Origin: CAZOHG01 sp964579725
GTDB lineage: Bacteria > Zhuqueibacterota > JdFR-76 > BMS3Abin05
DNA: 64,000 nucleotides
Direction: 5' to 3'
Assembly (NCBI GenBank): GCA_964579725.1
Contig: CAZOHG010000007.1
Coordinates: 1 to 64,000, forward strand
Part shown: positions 1 through 9,158 of the stretch, in pieces
How positions within the stretch are numbered: position 1 is the stretch's first letter
Layout of the letters: every line of letters begins with the position of its first letter
Notes under the pieces: generated by a model
The model's input: the letters and a program-made list of their open reading frames with translations, nothing else
Told to the model about the DNA's origin: nothing
Database searches by the model: none
Translations under genes and position numbers: made by a program

Positions 1-580
1 GCACATTGACAATGGCAGTAGCGTAATCGGTAAGAACCCGACTCACCAGACTGCCGATGGAGCGAAAAACGAGCAAATCGGGCGAATAGCCGAAAGAATC
101 ATTCCCCGCGCAGAGAACGTTACCTCGATTTTTTTGCAGCCTAAATCCGGCACGTTTGAGGTCTTCGTCCAGGCGGTCAAAAAGAATAATCCGGTTGGCC
201 GGAACGCCTGCCGTTTGAATTCCCGCCATGATTTGCCGCACCAATTCAGGGTGAGGCGAAAGCCCTTTGCCCGCCAAACAATTTAGTTTGACCGCCACCA
301 GGTCCTGTGCTGAAAAAAGTGTGCGCCACACCTCTGCGGCGGTTTTTCCCGGAAATAAATTCTCCAAAGCCGCGTTCAGCATCTGCCCGGCAATTTTGGA
401 GTCGATGTGCCAGCCTTTCTTACGAACTGCTCTGTTTTGAACAATGACCACGCGAGAGGAAGTGCCGCTTTCGGCAAAGGTTTGAAGAGGATTCAGAAAC
501 AAGCTTCCCACAAACGCCAACGAACCCTTTAAAAATCGGCGTCTTTCTATGGCGGAAAAATGAAAATTCTGCTGTTTCAT
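1..580 (-). CDS. DUF362-type Tat-exported protein, 3' part outside window
   Basis: The gene starts at ATG 580 and stays open for 193 codons to the window edge, so its C-terminus is missing. The N-terminus has a twin-arginine signal: RRRFLKG at about residues 13-19, a hydrophobic stretch, then a likely cleavage after QTFA near residue 36. This implies export of a folded, possibly cofactor-bearing protein. The mature part begins with a VVIVQN strand and later has LVAVKLNC, a region on PHPELV, and an LFDR strand. This is the layout I associate with DUF362 proteins, some of which carry an Fe-S cluster domain further on. Function is unknown. The Tat signal is seen directly; the family call rests on overall pattern and is moderate. 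Confidence 0.6.
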   Translation of the reverse strand, partial: MKQQNFHFSAIERRRFLKGSLAFVGSLFLNPLQTFAESGTSSRVVIVQNRAVRKKGWHIDSKIAGQMLNAALENLFPGKTAAEVWRTLFSAQDLVAVKLNCLAGKGLSPHPELVRQIMAGIQTAGVPANRIILFDRLDEDLKRAGFRLQKNRGNVLCAGNDSFGYSPDLLVFRSIGSLVSRVLTDYATAIVNV

Positions 581-735
581 GTGGAATCGAATAAATCGAT
601 CTGAGTGAAAAATCAGCGCGAACAGGAAACTTGCAATTCAAAATTTCCCACGTTCGTAGGCCAAAAAAGTTCCCGATTCAAATGCGTGCGACTTGAATTT
701 CCAAAAGGAATTCCCGGAAAGGAGCAACTCTTCCC

Positions 736-2733
736 CTAAAAACTGAGTTTCTTGAAAAATTTCTTAATTTGCGAAGCTTGCTGTTCGGACTCCGTTTGTT
801 TTAGAATTTTCGCCTGCAGCTGTTTGACTTGCCTCAAAAGCCGAGTGTACGTGATTTTATTTTCAATGGTTACAGAAACCCGTTGGGCAATTTTTTCGAG
901 AATTTGAACGGCTTCCAAATCGGGACGCCTGTGGTCTTCCGGATCGTCTAAAATAAAAGCCCCCATCATTTTTCCCTTTCTGGATCGCAGCGGTACAATT
1001 AGTACGTCCGAATAATACCATTGGGCGGGATCCACGGACCGGTTAATGGGAAGCCCGTAAATGCGCTTAATCAAATAGAAGGGATTGTCGCGCTGTGTAA
1101 TAAAATAGGATTGACTAACCCGGTAGCGCTTTAACAGATAGTCGGAAATTTCGGTTGGTGTAAAGCGCAGCCGCGACAAAATGCGGGCTTTTTCTCGATT
1201 GTCCACCGCTACGGCTTTTAATTCCAATCGGTGTGTGCTCCGGCTCAACACCCCCAAAATGACCAGATTGAAACCCATTGAAAATTTGACCGACCAGGCC
1301 ACTTCTTTCAGTAAATCGCCCAGCGGCATGTCCAGGTAAAAGGCATTGAGAACGGTAAAGAGCTGCTTCAGACGCTTGTGCCGGTTGTTCATGTCTCTAA
1401 AGCGGGTGTTGTGGTCGAAAAGCGTGGAAACAAAAATGGCGTAAATTTCCAGATGCCGCAAAAACCACCGCGGCGGGATTTTCCCCTTTTCAGGCTCTTC
1501 CAAAATCAAGAAACCCAAAAGCTGACCGAAAGCGCTACGAATGGCCAGAAAAAGGCGGTCACCGAGTTTCCACGGCCTCTGGCTAATCCAATCCAGTGGT
1601 TGAAAAAGCCCTTTTGATTTTTCCGTGTAAAGCTTCTCCCGCTGTTCTTCGGAAAACAAACTCTGGTGGACAAAGTGAACAAACTGAGGGGTTTTGTTTA
1701 AAAATTCCATTTCTTTAAGCGAAAAATATTCGGAAAGCAGACCTTCTTTCGGAGAGGAATCTTCGGGTTGGAGGGAAATTTCCTTCTGGAAGCGTCGCTT
1801 TAAGCCATCTCGGAGGAATAAATGGACTTTCTTAAATTTGAAGAAATTGCGGGGAATTTCGGCCACACGCATTAAAAAAAGCTGCGTTAGCCCCTTTGCC
1901 AAATAATCGTTCAGGCCGTAAATTTCGTAAAAGAAATCCCGAACCTCCGGTTCTTCCTCCTCAGCCTCCCTAATTTCCGAAATGGCTGTTTCGACAGATT
2001 CAACCAGTTTTAAAAAACCGCGGTACCCCGAGAAATGTTTGTTTCGCTCGTAGGGGAATAAATGAATTTCCACCGGCACGACGCCCTTTTCGGGCAAAAC
2101 AATCTGAGTGCGCAAATGGAACCCCTCACTTTTGTCTAAAACGGTTGCACGCCAAAAATAGAATTTTTCCCGATCCGCTTCCGGCAAAAAATCCGTCAGG
2201 TAACTTTTGTAGAGCTCTTTTTCTTCAATGCCGAAAATACGTTTCAGTCCTTCGTCAAACGAAATAAATCGTCCGCTTTCATTGATTTCAAAAAGGCCCG
2301 TTCCATAGTCCGGGACTTGAGGCCCCGTCCCTTCCAATTTAAAGTCAGCAGGCTTTTTGCCTAAAGCTTGGTCAATAACAAAAGGCAACGCAGCCAACAC
2401 CCCATCCACTTTTACAAGATAGTCGAATGCTCCCCGCTCCAGCACTTCCTCTCCCAACGATCGCATCTCCTTTTCCAGTAAAAAAATGAACGGCAGTTGA
2501 GGGGTTAATTTGTACACTTCGTCGAGTAAATTGTGTCCGTTGCTTTTCAGGACGCTTGAATCCACCAGGCAGGCCTGGAACGCAGTTCGTCCCAATTCTC
2601 GGTGGAACTCTTCAGCGGAAGAAGCCCGGACAACACGTGTTCCCGGCAAACTGCGGTTTAAAATTTTCTGTAGATTTGCCGCAAGCTGCGGGTCTTTGCT
2701 TAAAAAAAGAATGTGCGCAAAATGACTCGCCAT
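736..2733 (-). CDS. receiver-PAS-GAF-GAF regulatory protein without output domain
   Basis: This 665-residue soluble protein has a receiver-like domain at about 1-130, with acceptor-type Asp in CLVDSS near 57 and Lys in FDYLVK. The N-terminal acidic pair is reduced to one Asp (LSKDP), so phosphorylation may be altered. A PAS domain follows at about 145-245, then two GAF-like regions at about 265-440 and 455-625; the second ends with GAFILDDPEDHRRP, a typical GAF segment. A short coiled coil and a basic tail close the protein. No HisKA, HATPase, GGDEF, EAL, HD or DNA-binding domain is visible, so it is a sensor or adaptor with no recognised output. The ATG at 2733 has only a weak ribosome site. 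It is separated from the next gene by about 95 bp and no partner kinase is adjacent. Confidence 0.7.
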   Translation of the reverse strand: MASHFAHILFLSKDPQLAANLQKILNRSLPGTRVVRASSAEEFHRELGRTAFQACLVDSSVLKSNGHNLLDEVYKLTPQLPFIFLLEKEMRSLGEEVLERGAFDYLVKVDGVLAALPFVIDQALGKKPADFKLEGTGPQVPDYGTGLFEINESGRFISFDEGLKRIFGIEEKELYKSYLTDFLPEADREKFYFWRATVLDKSEGFHLRTQIVLPEKGVVPVEIHLFPYERNKHFSGYRGFLKLVESVETAISEIREAEEEEPEVRDFFYEIYGLNDYLAKGLTQLFLMRVAEIPRNFFKFKKVHLFLRDGLKRRFQKEISLQPEDSSPKEGLLSEYFSLKEMEFLNKTPQFVHFVHQSLFSEEQREKLYTEKSKGLFQPLDWISQRPWKLGDRLFLAIRSAFGQLLGFLILEEPEKGKIPPRWFLRHLEIYAIFVSTLFDHNTRFRDMNNRHKRLKQLFTVLNAFYLDMPLGDLLKEVAWSVKFSMGFNLVILGVLSRSTHRLELKAVAVDNREKARILSRLRFTPTEISDYLLKRYRVSQSYFITQRDNPFYLIKRIYGLPINRSVDPAQWYYSDVLIVPLRSRKGKMMGAFILDDPEDHRRPDLEAVQILEKIAQRVSVTIENKITYTRLLRQVKQLQAKILKQTESEQQASQIKKFFKKLSF

Positions 2734-2827
2734 AAAATGGTACCGTCGTTTACTTGGAAAGCTTTTTAAATAAGAAACAAATTTTGCCGAAGAGAATCAA
2801 TACTTTTTTCGAAAGACAAAATTGATT

Positions 2828-3742
2828 TCAAATTTGTAGTTTCGATTCGCCCTTAAGTCCAATAAAAATGCCCAAAATAATGACGGCGCCGCCAAGAATT
2901 TTAATCAGCGTGACCGACTCCCCCAAAATAAAATAGGCGAGGATGGTGGAGCCAATAGGCTCGCCCAAAATGGCAATCGCCACAAACGATGCAGAGAGAA
3001 ACCGCAACGCCCAATTAATACTGGTGTGACCGATGATTTGTGGCACAAGAGCCAAGAGAAAAAAGTACAGGTAATCCAAACGGCGAAAACCGGTAAACGG
3101 TGCCCCACTTAGTAACGCAATGACAATCAACAAGATAGCGGCAATACCGTAAACAAGAACAGCGTATTGAATAGCGTCTATGTGGCGGCGCAGAGTACGT
3201 CCGGTAAGCCAATATCCCGAGCCACCCACCGCAGCCAACAAAGCTAAAATGTCGCCGAACAACTGGGTACTTTCCACCTGAAAATCGTGCACGCCAATGA
3301 CCACCGCTCCCCCGACAGTCAGCAAAATGGCTGCCACAAGGAATCCGTTCACGCGTTCCCGCAAAAAAAGGACGCTTCCGACCGCAACGAAAATGGGGTT
3401 GGTTGTGACCAAAACAACGGAACTGGCTACGCTGGTGCGTTCCAGAGAAGAAATCCACAGAGAAAAATGGAGCGCCAGAAAACACCCGCCCAAAAAGACC
3501 AGTCTTCGTTGCCGATTCGAAAGTCCCCGAACAACGGGGCGGCGTTGAAACACCGTTAATAAAAGAAAAAACACCGCTGCAATGGCCATTCGGTAAGCGG
3601 CAATGCTCAACGCCGGAGCCTGACACAATTTAATAAAAATCGCCGCAAAAGAAATCGCCGCCACACCCAGCGTAAGCATGCCAAACCCCAGTGCCTTTCG
3701 GGGTTCTGCATTTTTTCCCACCTGCCTGAGTTCAGCGGTCAT
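2828..3742 (-). CDS. EamA/DMT-family transporter
   Basis: Integral membrane protein of 304 residues with about ten hydrophobic helices in two similar halves, the usual fold and length of drug/metabolite exporters with two EamA domains. Typical elements are TTNPIFVAVGSVLFLRE at the end of the first half and LGEPIGSTILAYFILGE at the end of the second. ATG 3742 was chosen because GGAGG lies six bases upstream; an in-frame TTG at 3805 would add 21 hydrophilic residues and has no such site. The substrate cannot be told from sequence; the family exports amino acids, nucleosides and other metabolites. Confidence 0.85.
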   Translation of the reverse strand: MTAELRQVGKNAEPRKALGFGMLTLGVAAISFAAIFIKLCQAPALSIAAYRMAIAAVFFLLLTVFQRRPVVRGLSNRQRRLVFLGGCFLALHFSLWISSLERTSVASSVVLVTTNPIFVAVGSVLFLRERVNGFLVAAILLTVGGAVVIGVHDFQVESTQLFGDILALLAAVGGSGYWLTGRTLRRHIDAIQYAVLVYGIAAILLIVIALLSGAPFTGFRRLDYLYFFLLALVPQIIGHTSINWALRFLSASFVAIAILGEPIGSTILAYFILGESVTLIKILGGAVIILGIFIGLKGESKLQI

Positions 3743-3820
3743 TTTTTTCCTCCGGCGGTTTGCTTTGCTTTCGCGTGACGCATTTTCGTTTGTGAACCCC
3801 CACAAGAAACGCGCAAGAGC

Positions 3821-4507
3821 TTAGTTTTTCAAGATTTGAAGAAAATGCTGCCAGTTTTTTAAATCAGGAAAAAGGAAATCCGGGCTTTCGGCACGCAACT
3901 GGTCAAGAGAATAGGTGCCGGTGGCAATCGCCACAGTTTTCGCCCCGTAGGGCTGGGCGCTTTGAACATCTCGCGGAGTGTCTCCAATTACATACACATT
4001 TTCAATGGGCAGTGGGCTTTCGTTTTGTTCGGCAAAACGTTTCAGGGCGAACGGCAGCAATTGGTTGCGATCTTCGGAATCGTCTCCAAAGGCACCGACT
4101 TTGAAAAACCCAAACAAGCCAAAATGCCCCAACTTGAGCTCGGCTCCGCGCCTCCAATTACCGGTCAAAAGTCCCAATTCAACGGTGGGTTCTTCGTGCA
4201 AATGTCGAATTAATGCCAAAATGCCGGGCATGAGCTTTTTAAAGGCATTCGGTTTTTCAATCTCAATGGAAAGCAATTCGAAGTAACGGGATTTAAATGC
4301 CTCCGTTTTTGTTTTGTCCGTCGCCAAACCAGCCTGTTCCAACGCTTGCCGCAAAATAAACGGATCGGTTTTGCCGCTCATGTGAATGCCTCGAAATCCG
4401 TCCGAAACACCCCACACCTCTTCAAAGGCTCGAACCATGGCACGCTTGCCGGCGCCACCCGAATTCAAGATCGTACCGTCAATATCAAAAAGAAGCAGTT
4501 TTTGCAT
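3821..4507 (-). CDS. HAD-superfamily phosphatase, phosphoglycolate phosphatase-like
   Basis: A 228-residue HAD hydrolase. Motif I is FDIDGTILNSGG, with nucleophile Asp8 and acid/base Asp10. Motif II is LLTGN, and motif III/IV is YVIGDTPRDVQSA. A helical cap at about 15-95 makes it a C1-type enzyme. The family removes phosphate from small metabolites such as 2-phosphoglycolate; LTGN and a small cap fit phosphoglycolate or pyrophosphate-like substrates, but the substrate is not determined. The ATG has AGGAA about six bases upstream. The gene lies 30 bp downstream of the unknown gene at 4538-4897 and may be cotranscribed with it. Confidence 0.85.
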   Translation of the reverse strand: MQKLLLFDIDGTILNSGGAGKRAMVRAFEEVWGVSDGFRGIHMSGKTDPFILRQALEQAGLATDKTKTEAFKSRYFELLSIEIEKPNAFKKLMPGILALIRHLHEEPTVELGLLTGNWRRGAELKLGHFGLFGFFKVGAFGDDSEDRNQLLPFALKRFAEQNESPLPIENVYVIGDTPRDVQSAQPYGAKTVAIATGTYSLDQLRAESPDFLFPDLKNWQHFLQILKN

Positions 4508-4537
4508 CTATTTTCCTCAAATAACGAGCCTTTTCTT

Positions 4538-4897
4538 TTAGGCCGGTAAAATGCTTTCGCCCATTTGGTTTTCAACGTAGCGAATAATGAGAACGGCATC
4601 TGACAGAGGGTTGAGAGAAATCACTTCCCGGTTCACAATGTCTTTGTGTGCGGTCAAACGTTTTGCTGCCGCTCTCACGTCGGGATGAATGGTTTCGTCT
4701 TCAACCAGCGCCTTCAAATGAGCCAAATAGGACGTGCCGTACGCCTCCCGAGGTTTCTTTTCTAGCCAATAGCCAAGAGCCATTCCGGAGGCTCTGCGTC
4801 CGCAAACCCTCGCCAAACCGAAATTTCGGATTTTTCTTGCGTGCTCTAACCGTTCCAATTCATGTAAAACCGATTTTTGAATCTCTTCCAATTCCAT
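4538..4897 (-). CDS. conserved-looking small helical protein, function unknown
   Basis: I do not recognise this 119-residue protein. It looks wholly alpha-helical and soluble: an acidic N-terminal helix (MELEEIQKSVLHELERLEHA), a basic segment with RVCGRRASGMALGYWL, and two further helices ending in AVLIIRYVENQM. It has a convincing ribosome site (GGTGAGGAAAAATG) and codon use like its neighbours, so it is probably real. It precedes the HAD phosphatase in the same direction with a 30-bp gap. A HEPN-like helical bundle is conceivable, but no RX4-6H motif is present. Confidence 0.6.
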   Translation of the reverse strand: MELEEIQKSVLHELERLEHARKIRNFGLARVCGRRASGMALGYWLEKKPREAYGTSYLAHLKALVEDETIHPDVRAAAKRLTAHKDIVNREVISLNPLSDAVLIIRYVENQMGESILPA

Positions 4898-5029
4898 TTT
4901 TCCTCACCTTTTTGTTGCGTTCAGGGGTGAATGATTACATAAATTAGAAAGGAAATCGGAAAGAATCAAATAATTTTGAAGAAGAAAATACAGATCGCCC
5001 CTAAAACAAACCGAATCGAAGTTCTTCTT

Positions 5030-5830
5030 CTATTTCTGCCGTTTTATTTTCTTCAAAAAGGCCGCAAGCCGGGCGATTAAATCACTGCGAAGCTCGGACG
5101 GCAGGGCAACGGACGAGGAGCTGGACTGCAAATCGTTGAGGGCGTAATCCAAATATTGCATTAGGTAAAGCCTGGCTTCCGGAGTAAATTCGTGGTTTGG
5201 AAATTCGGCCACAAAATCGTCAAACAGGGCAAAGGGAGCCGGGTAAACACCCCAAAATGCCTCCCAACGACTTTGAATCGATGTGCCAATGACGGCTTGA
5301 ATTTCTCGATTGTAGTTTTTTTCGGGGTGATCGACTAAGTACTCGGCGAATTCTTTGTACCGAAAGAAAAGGTCCTGAATAAGTTGTGACCGTTCCGCAC
5401 CCTGACTCTTTTCAATTCGGCGCTTCAGGCGCAGAACCTCTTCCTGCCACGCTTTCGGATCCAATTTTTGCTGCCGGATTTTAAATACAAGCGGCCAGAC
5501 CACCCACACGGCCCGTTTCTTACCGTGCACTTTTGCCGGTTTAAACCGCGCCAGTTGAGCAATTTGAAGCGCTGCGTTGTCCAAAATCGGGTAACCCGAC
5601 GTTCGGGCAATTTGGGCCTGTTTCACGCGGCCCGTCTCGTCCACCAAAATGGACACCTCCACACGGCCCTCGATCTTTTTGGCACGGGCCTCCGGCGGGT
5701 AGATCACCACAATGCTTTTTTTGATGAGCCGGGGCGGACGGTTGCCGCCGAGGTAACAGCCAGACAATCCCGTGGCAAGCAAAAGGCCCAAAATACTGCA
5801 GATTCGGCCGAATCGAAAAACTTTTGCCAT
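5030..5830 (-). CDS. TonB C-terminal-domain lipoprotein
   Basis: Residues 1-25 form a lipoprotein signal ending in LSGC, so the protein is probably anchored by a lipidated Cys. A TonB-C domain follows at about 40-115: YPPEARAKKIEGRV, then VDETGRVKQAQI, then LDNAALQIAQLARFKPA, the standard TonB carboxy-terminal fold. The remaining 150 residues are helical, without a known domain. Classical TonB has an N-terminal membrane anchor and Pro-rich linker; this one lacks both, so it is more likely a periplasmic lipoprotein using the fold for binding than an energy transducer. No ExbB or ExbD gene is nearby. ATG 5830 was preferred; an in-frame TTG at 5842 is an alternative. Confidence 0.8.
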   Translation of the reverse strand: MAKVFRFGRICSILGLLLATGLSGCYLGGNRPPRLIKKSIVVIYPPEARAKKIEGRVEVSILVDETGRVKQAQIARTSGYPILDNAALQIAQLARFKPAKVHGKKRAVWVVWPLVFKIRQQKLDPKAWQEEVLRLKRRIEKSQGAERSQLIQDLFFRYKEFAEYLVDHPEKNYNREIQAVIGTSIQSRWEAFWGVYPAPFALFDDFVAEFPNHEFTPEARLYLMQYLDYALNDLQSSSSSVALPSELRSDLIARLAAFLKKIKRQK

Positions 5831-6015
5831 TTTTGCGCCCAATTTTCAAGCCTTCGCACTTTGAATAAATCTCCATTCAAAAAAACCGGCGGGCTTGACT
5901 TTCCTCAATTCAACCCCTTCAAAAATGCAACGAAAACTGGAGGATTTGAAATGATTCTCAATCCTGCCTTTGTTTTTAAAATATTTAAATTAAACTTCAA
6001 TTGCAAACATTTTCC

Positions 6016-6044
6016 TTGCATCTGCAAATTTGTTTCTCTAAATT
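6016..6044 (+). promoter_or_regulatory. promoter for the haem-sensor kinase operon
   Basis: TTGCAT (6016-6021), a 17-base spacer and TAAATT (6039-6044) match a primary-sigma promoter well. Predicted transcription start is near 6051, about 28 bases before the ATG at 6079. TAAATT is also the -10 of two other predicted promoters here. Confidence 0.5.
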
Positions 6045-6078
6045 ATTTTTAAACAAATCCAGAGACAAAAACCGAACC

Positions 6079-7677
6079 ATGAAAATCTTAAAAAGCCTTT
6101 CCTTCCGTGTTTTTTTGCTCACTTTGGTTGTGCTGGTGATTATTTTCTCTTTTCACACCTATTTGAGCATTCAACTTCAATCCAAGCAGGCCATGCGTCA
6201 CATCGAGCTTTGTGCCCGGCGTATTACCGATCTGGTAAGCAGCTCCACTCACTACAGCATGCTCATTAATCGCAAAAAGGACATCCGGCACATTGTGGCG
6301 ACAATCGGGCACGAACCCGACATTGAACGCCTGTCCATTCTCAATCACCGGGGACAGGTCGTTTACTCGTCGGACTCCACCCGAATCAATCAGGTAATTT
6401 CCGTTCGGCAGGCACCCTGCATTCGGTGCCACAGTGGTTCCAAGCCGGTTCTTTTGCAAAACAAAGAGCTCTCAATTTTTCACAGTCCCCAAGGTTACCG
6501 GGTAGCCGAATTGTCCAGTCCCATTTTAAATGAGCCTTCCTGCTACAATGCATCTTGCCACGCACACCATCCAGATGAAAAGGTGCTGGGCGTTTTGGAT
6601 ATTCAAATTTCCCTTCGGAATATCGACCTCGCCACCAAACACAGCCGAAACACGCTCATTTCCATCTCTGTTTTTTCCGTCATTTTGATCTTATTGATTC
6701 TTTGGCTTTACCTTTGGAAGGAGGTCATTGTTCCGGTTCGTGTACTGCACCGCGGAACACAGGAAATCGGCCACGGCAATTTGTCGTACACCATCGAAGA
6801 CCCGTCCGGAACCGAAATTGGGGACCTGGCTCACTCTTTTAATGAAATGACCGCCAAATTGCGCAAGGCTCAAAATGAAATTACGCGGTGGTCCCGCACA
6901 TTGGAAGAGCGCGTAGCCGAAAAAAGCCGTGAACTTGCCGCCACCCAAAAACAAATGTTACACGTGGAGAAAATGGCGTCCCTCGGAAAACTTTCCGCCA
7001 CGGTAGCCCACGAAATCAACAACCCGCTGGCCGGTATTTTGAACTACACCAAGCTCATTGCCAAACAGGTAAAAAAAAGCGACCTTTCGCCGGACAAAGC
7101 CGAACCTATTCTTGAAGAGCTTTCTATTGTTGAGAGTGAAATCAAACGCCTTGGGAATATTGTGAAGAATCTTCTCACATTTGCCAGAGGAGGCGGCGAA
7201 GAATTAACCGAAAATGACATTAATTCAATTGTTGAAAAAAGCCTTGTTTTGGTGCAGCACCATTTTACGGTCAACAACATCCGGCTGGAAACGCGCTACT
7301 GCCCCAAGGCCTGTGTGGTAAAGTGCCACCCCGACCAGCTCAAACAGGCCCTGATTGCCCTCTTCGTCAATGCGGTGGAAGCCATGGCCTCGGTCGAAAA
7401 TCGCACGCTCCGTGTAGAAGTGTGGCGTCTTGAGACGAAAAAAGCCGTGCAGGTGCGTATTTCCGATACCGGTGTGGGGATTTCGGAAGAGGACCTGCCT
7501 CACATTTTTGAACCTTTTTACAGCACCAAGAATAAAACAAGTGGTGTGGGACTCGGACTTTCTGTCGTGTACGGAATCATTAAGAACCACGGCGGAACGA
7601 TTCGCGTCAAATCGGAAGTAAAAAAGGGCACCACTTTTATCATCGAACTACCCAGTATGGCACGGGAAAACCACTGA
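6079..7677 (+). CDS. membrane sensor histidine kinase with two c-type haem motifs
   Basis: A 532-residue kinase. Helix 1 is at about 10-30, followed by a periplasmic sensor at 33-190 and helix 2 at about 192-213. The sensor has two haem c attachment motifs: C114-x2-C117-H118 and C155-x4-C160-H161, the second having the wider spacing. Cytoplasmic parts are HAMP (about 214-265), a coiled coil, HisKA with phosphoacceptor His311 in VAHEINNPLAGI, and HATPase_c with DTGVGISEEDL and GLGLS. Haem-bearing periplasmic sensors usually report redox state or gaseous ligands such as NO, CO or O2; that role is inferred. ATG 6079 was chosen because it starts just before the first helix and is preceded by a promoter. 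The response regulator downstream is its likely partner. Confidence 0.9.
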   Translation: MKILKSLSFRVFLLTLVVLVIIFSFHTYLSIQLQSKQAMRHIELCARRITDLVSSSTHYSMLINRKKDIRHIVATIGHEPDIERLSILNHRGQVVYSSDSTRINQVISVRQAPCIRCHSGSKPVLLQNKELSIFHSPQGYRVAELSSPILNEPSCYNASCHAHHPDEKVLGVLDIQISLRNIDLATKHSRNTLISISVFSVILILLILWLYLWKEVIVPVRVLHRGTQEIGHGNLSYTIEDPSGTEIGDLAHSFNEMTAKLRKAQNEITRWSRTLEERVAEKSRELAATQKQMLHVEKMASLGKLSATVAHEINNPLAGILNYTKLIAKQVKKSDLSPDKAEPILEELSIVESEIKRLGNIVKNLLTFARGGGEELTENDINSIVEKSLVLVQHHFTVNNIRLETRYCPKACVVKCHPDQLKQALIALFVNAVEAMASVENRTLRVEVWRLETKKAVQVRISDTGVGISEEDLPHIFEPFYSTKNKTSGVGLGLSVVYGIIKNHGGTIRVKSEVKKGTTFIIELPSMARENH

Positions 7678-7741
7678 GTAGCTTTCGACCGCTTTCAGTT
7701 TGTGAAGATTTTGAATGGGTACCGTTTTAAAGAACACCCCT

Positions 7742-7765
7742 TCCCGATTTGAGGGAAAATCGGGA
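7742..7765 (+). other. hairpin between kinase and response regulator
   Basis: TCCCGATTT (7742-7750) pairs perfectly with AAATCGGGA (7757-7765) around a six-base loop. No long T run follows, so it is a poor terminator; it may stabilise the message or tune the kinase-to-regulator ratio. Confidence 0.4.
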
Positions 7766-7793
7766 TTAGAAAATAATTGACGAAGGATTTACC

Positions 7794-9158
7794 ATGGAAA
7801 CAAAAGACATTGGCATTTTAATTGTGGACGACGAATTGTCCGTGCGAAATTCCCTGTACAAATGGTTTGCTGAGGACGGCTACCGTGTGGCCACTGCCGC
7901 CGACGCCAAGGAGGCGCTCCAAAAATTGGAAGAGCACACCTGGGACATTATTCTCTTGGACATTAAAATGCCGGGGATGAACGGGTTGGAACTTCAGCAG
8001 CGGATTCGGGAAATCGACCCCACCATTGTGGTGATTATGATTACAGCCTACGCCTCAGTGGATACAGCGGTGCAGGCTCTAAAGGCCGGAGCCTTCGATT
8101 ACATTACCAAACCCTTCGACCCCGACGATCTGGAACATCTCATTCGCAACGCCATCGAAAAACGGCAACTTACACGGGAAAACCTCCAGCTCAAACAGAA
8201 GATTACCCAACTCACCCCGGAAGAAACCATCATCGCCGAAAGTCCGCAAATGCGACATATTTTAGAAATTGTGGACACCGTGGCGCAAACCGATTCCACT
8301 GTGCTTATTCACGGGGAGAGTGGGACGGGAAAGGAAGTGGTGGCACGTGCCATTCACAACCGCAGCAAACGGCGACTTTTTCCGCTCATTGCCATTAACT
8401 GTGGTGCTTTTCCGGAATCGCTCCTCGAAAGCGAACTGTTCGGGCACGAAAAGGGTGCTTTTACCGGCGCGCAGTACCGGCGCAAGGGCAAAATTGAGTT
8501 AGCCGACGGCGGCACTCTCTTTTTGGATGAAATCGGGGATGTGAGTCCCAAAACTCAATTGGATTTGCTCCGCGTTTTGGAAACCCACCAGTTCACCCGT
8601 TTGGGCGGAAATCAGGTCATTCAGTCCGATTTTCGGCTGATTTGCGCCACCAATAAAAATTTAGAGGAAGAAGTTCGCAAAGGTCGTTTCCGCGAGGATT
8701 TGTACTACCGCATTAATGTGTTTTTTATTCTTATTCCGCCTCTGCGGGAACGCAAAGAAGACATTCCGGCACTGGCTCATTTCTTTCTTCAAAAATACGC
8801 TCGAAGCATGAACAAACCCTTCACGGACATTGCCCCGGAAGCCATGCAGTTGCTAAAAGAATACCGCTGGCCAGGCAATGTACGCGAATTGGAAAATGCC
8901 ATTGAACGGGCCATGGTGGTAGGCACGCCACCCGCTATTCAGGCGCGTGACCTGCCCTTTTTCCAATCGATATCCACCCGAGCGGCAGAAAAATCCCTCG
9001 AACCCGAATCCGATTCGCTGGAAGCCGTCGAAAAAGCGCATATTTTGGGCGTCTTGACTCGCACCAACTGGAATATTAAGCGCTCGGCTGAAATCCTCAA
9101 AATTGACCGGGTGACGCTGTACAACAAGATTAAAAAGTACCGCCTTCAAAAACCTTGA
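7794..9158 (+). CDS. NtrC-family sigma-54-dependent response regulator
   Basis: A 454-residue three-domain regulator. The receiver (1-120) has the acidic pair Asp12/Asp13, phosphoacceptor Asp56 and DYITKP. The AAA+ domain (about 145-370) has Walker A GESGTGKE near 173, the sigma-54 contact loop GAFTGA near 220 and GGTLFLDEIGD for Walker B. A Fis-type helix-turn-helix closes it (NIKRSAEILKIDRVTLYNKI). It activates sigma-54 RNA polymerase after phosphorylation, most likely by the upstream haem kinase. AAGGA precedes the ATG. Its stop overlaps the TTG start of the archaemetzincin, so the two are translationally coupled. Confidence 0.95.
   Translation: METKDIGILIVDDELSVRNSLYKWFAEDGYRVATAADAKEALQKLEEHTWDIILLDIKMPGMNGLELQQRIREIDPTIVVIMITAYASVDTAVQALKAGAFDYITKPFDPDDLEHLIRNAIEKRQLTRENLQLKQKITQLTPEETIIAESPQMRHILEIVDTVAQTDSTVLIHGESGTGKEVVARAIHNRSKRRLFPLIAINCGAFPESLLESELFGHEKGAFTGAQYRRKGKIELADGGTLFLDEIGDVSPKTQLDLLRVLETHQFTRLGGNQVIQSDFRLICATNKNLEEEVRKGRFREDLYYRINVFFILIPPLRERKEDIPALAHFFLQKYARSMNKPFTDIAPEAMQLLKEYRWPGNVRELENAIERAMVVGTPPAIQARDLPFFQSISTRAAEKSLEPESDSLEAVEKAHILGVLTRTNWNIKRSAEILKIDRVTLYNKIKKYRLQKP

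Noticed and set aside
420..641. 73-codon minus-strand frame near the left edge
   Set aside because: It lies in another frame over the start of the DUF362-type gene, whose Tat signal and motifs are convincing; it has no domain of its own.
3015..3626. 203-codon frame inside the EamA transporter
   Set aside because: Composition (many Ser, Gly, Cys, His) is typical of an out-of-frame reading, and the transporter frame has the family motifs.
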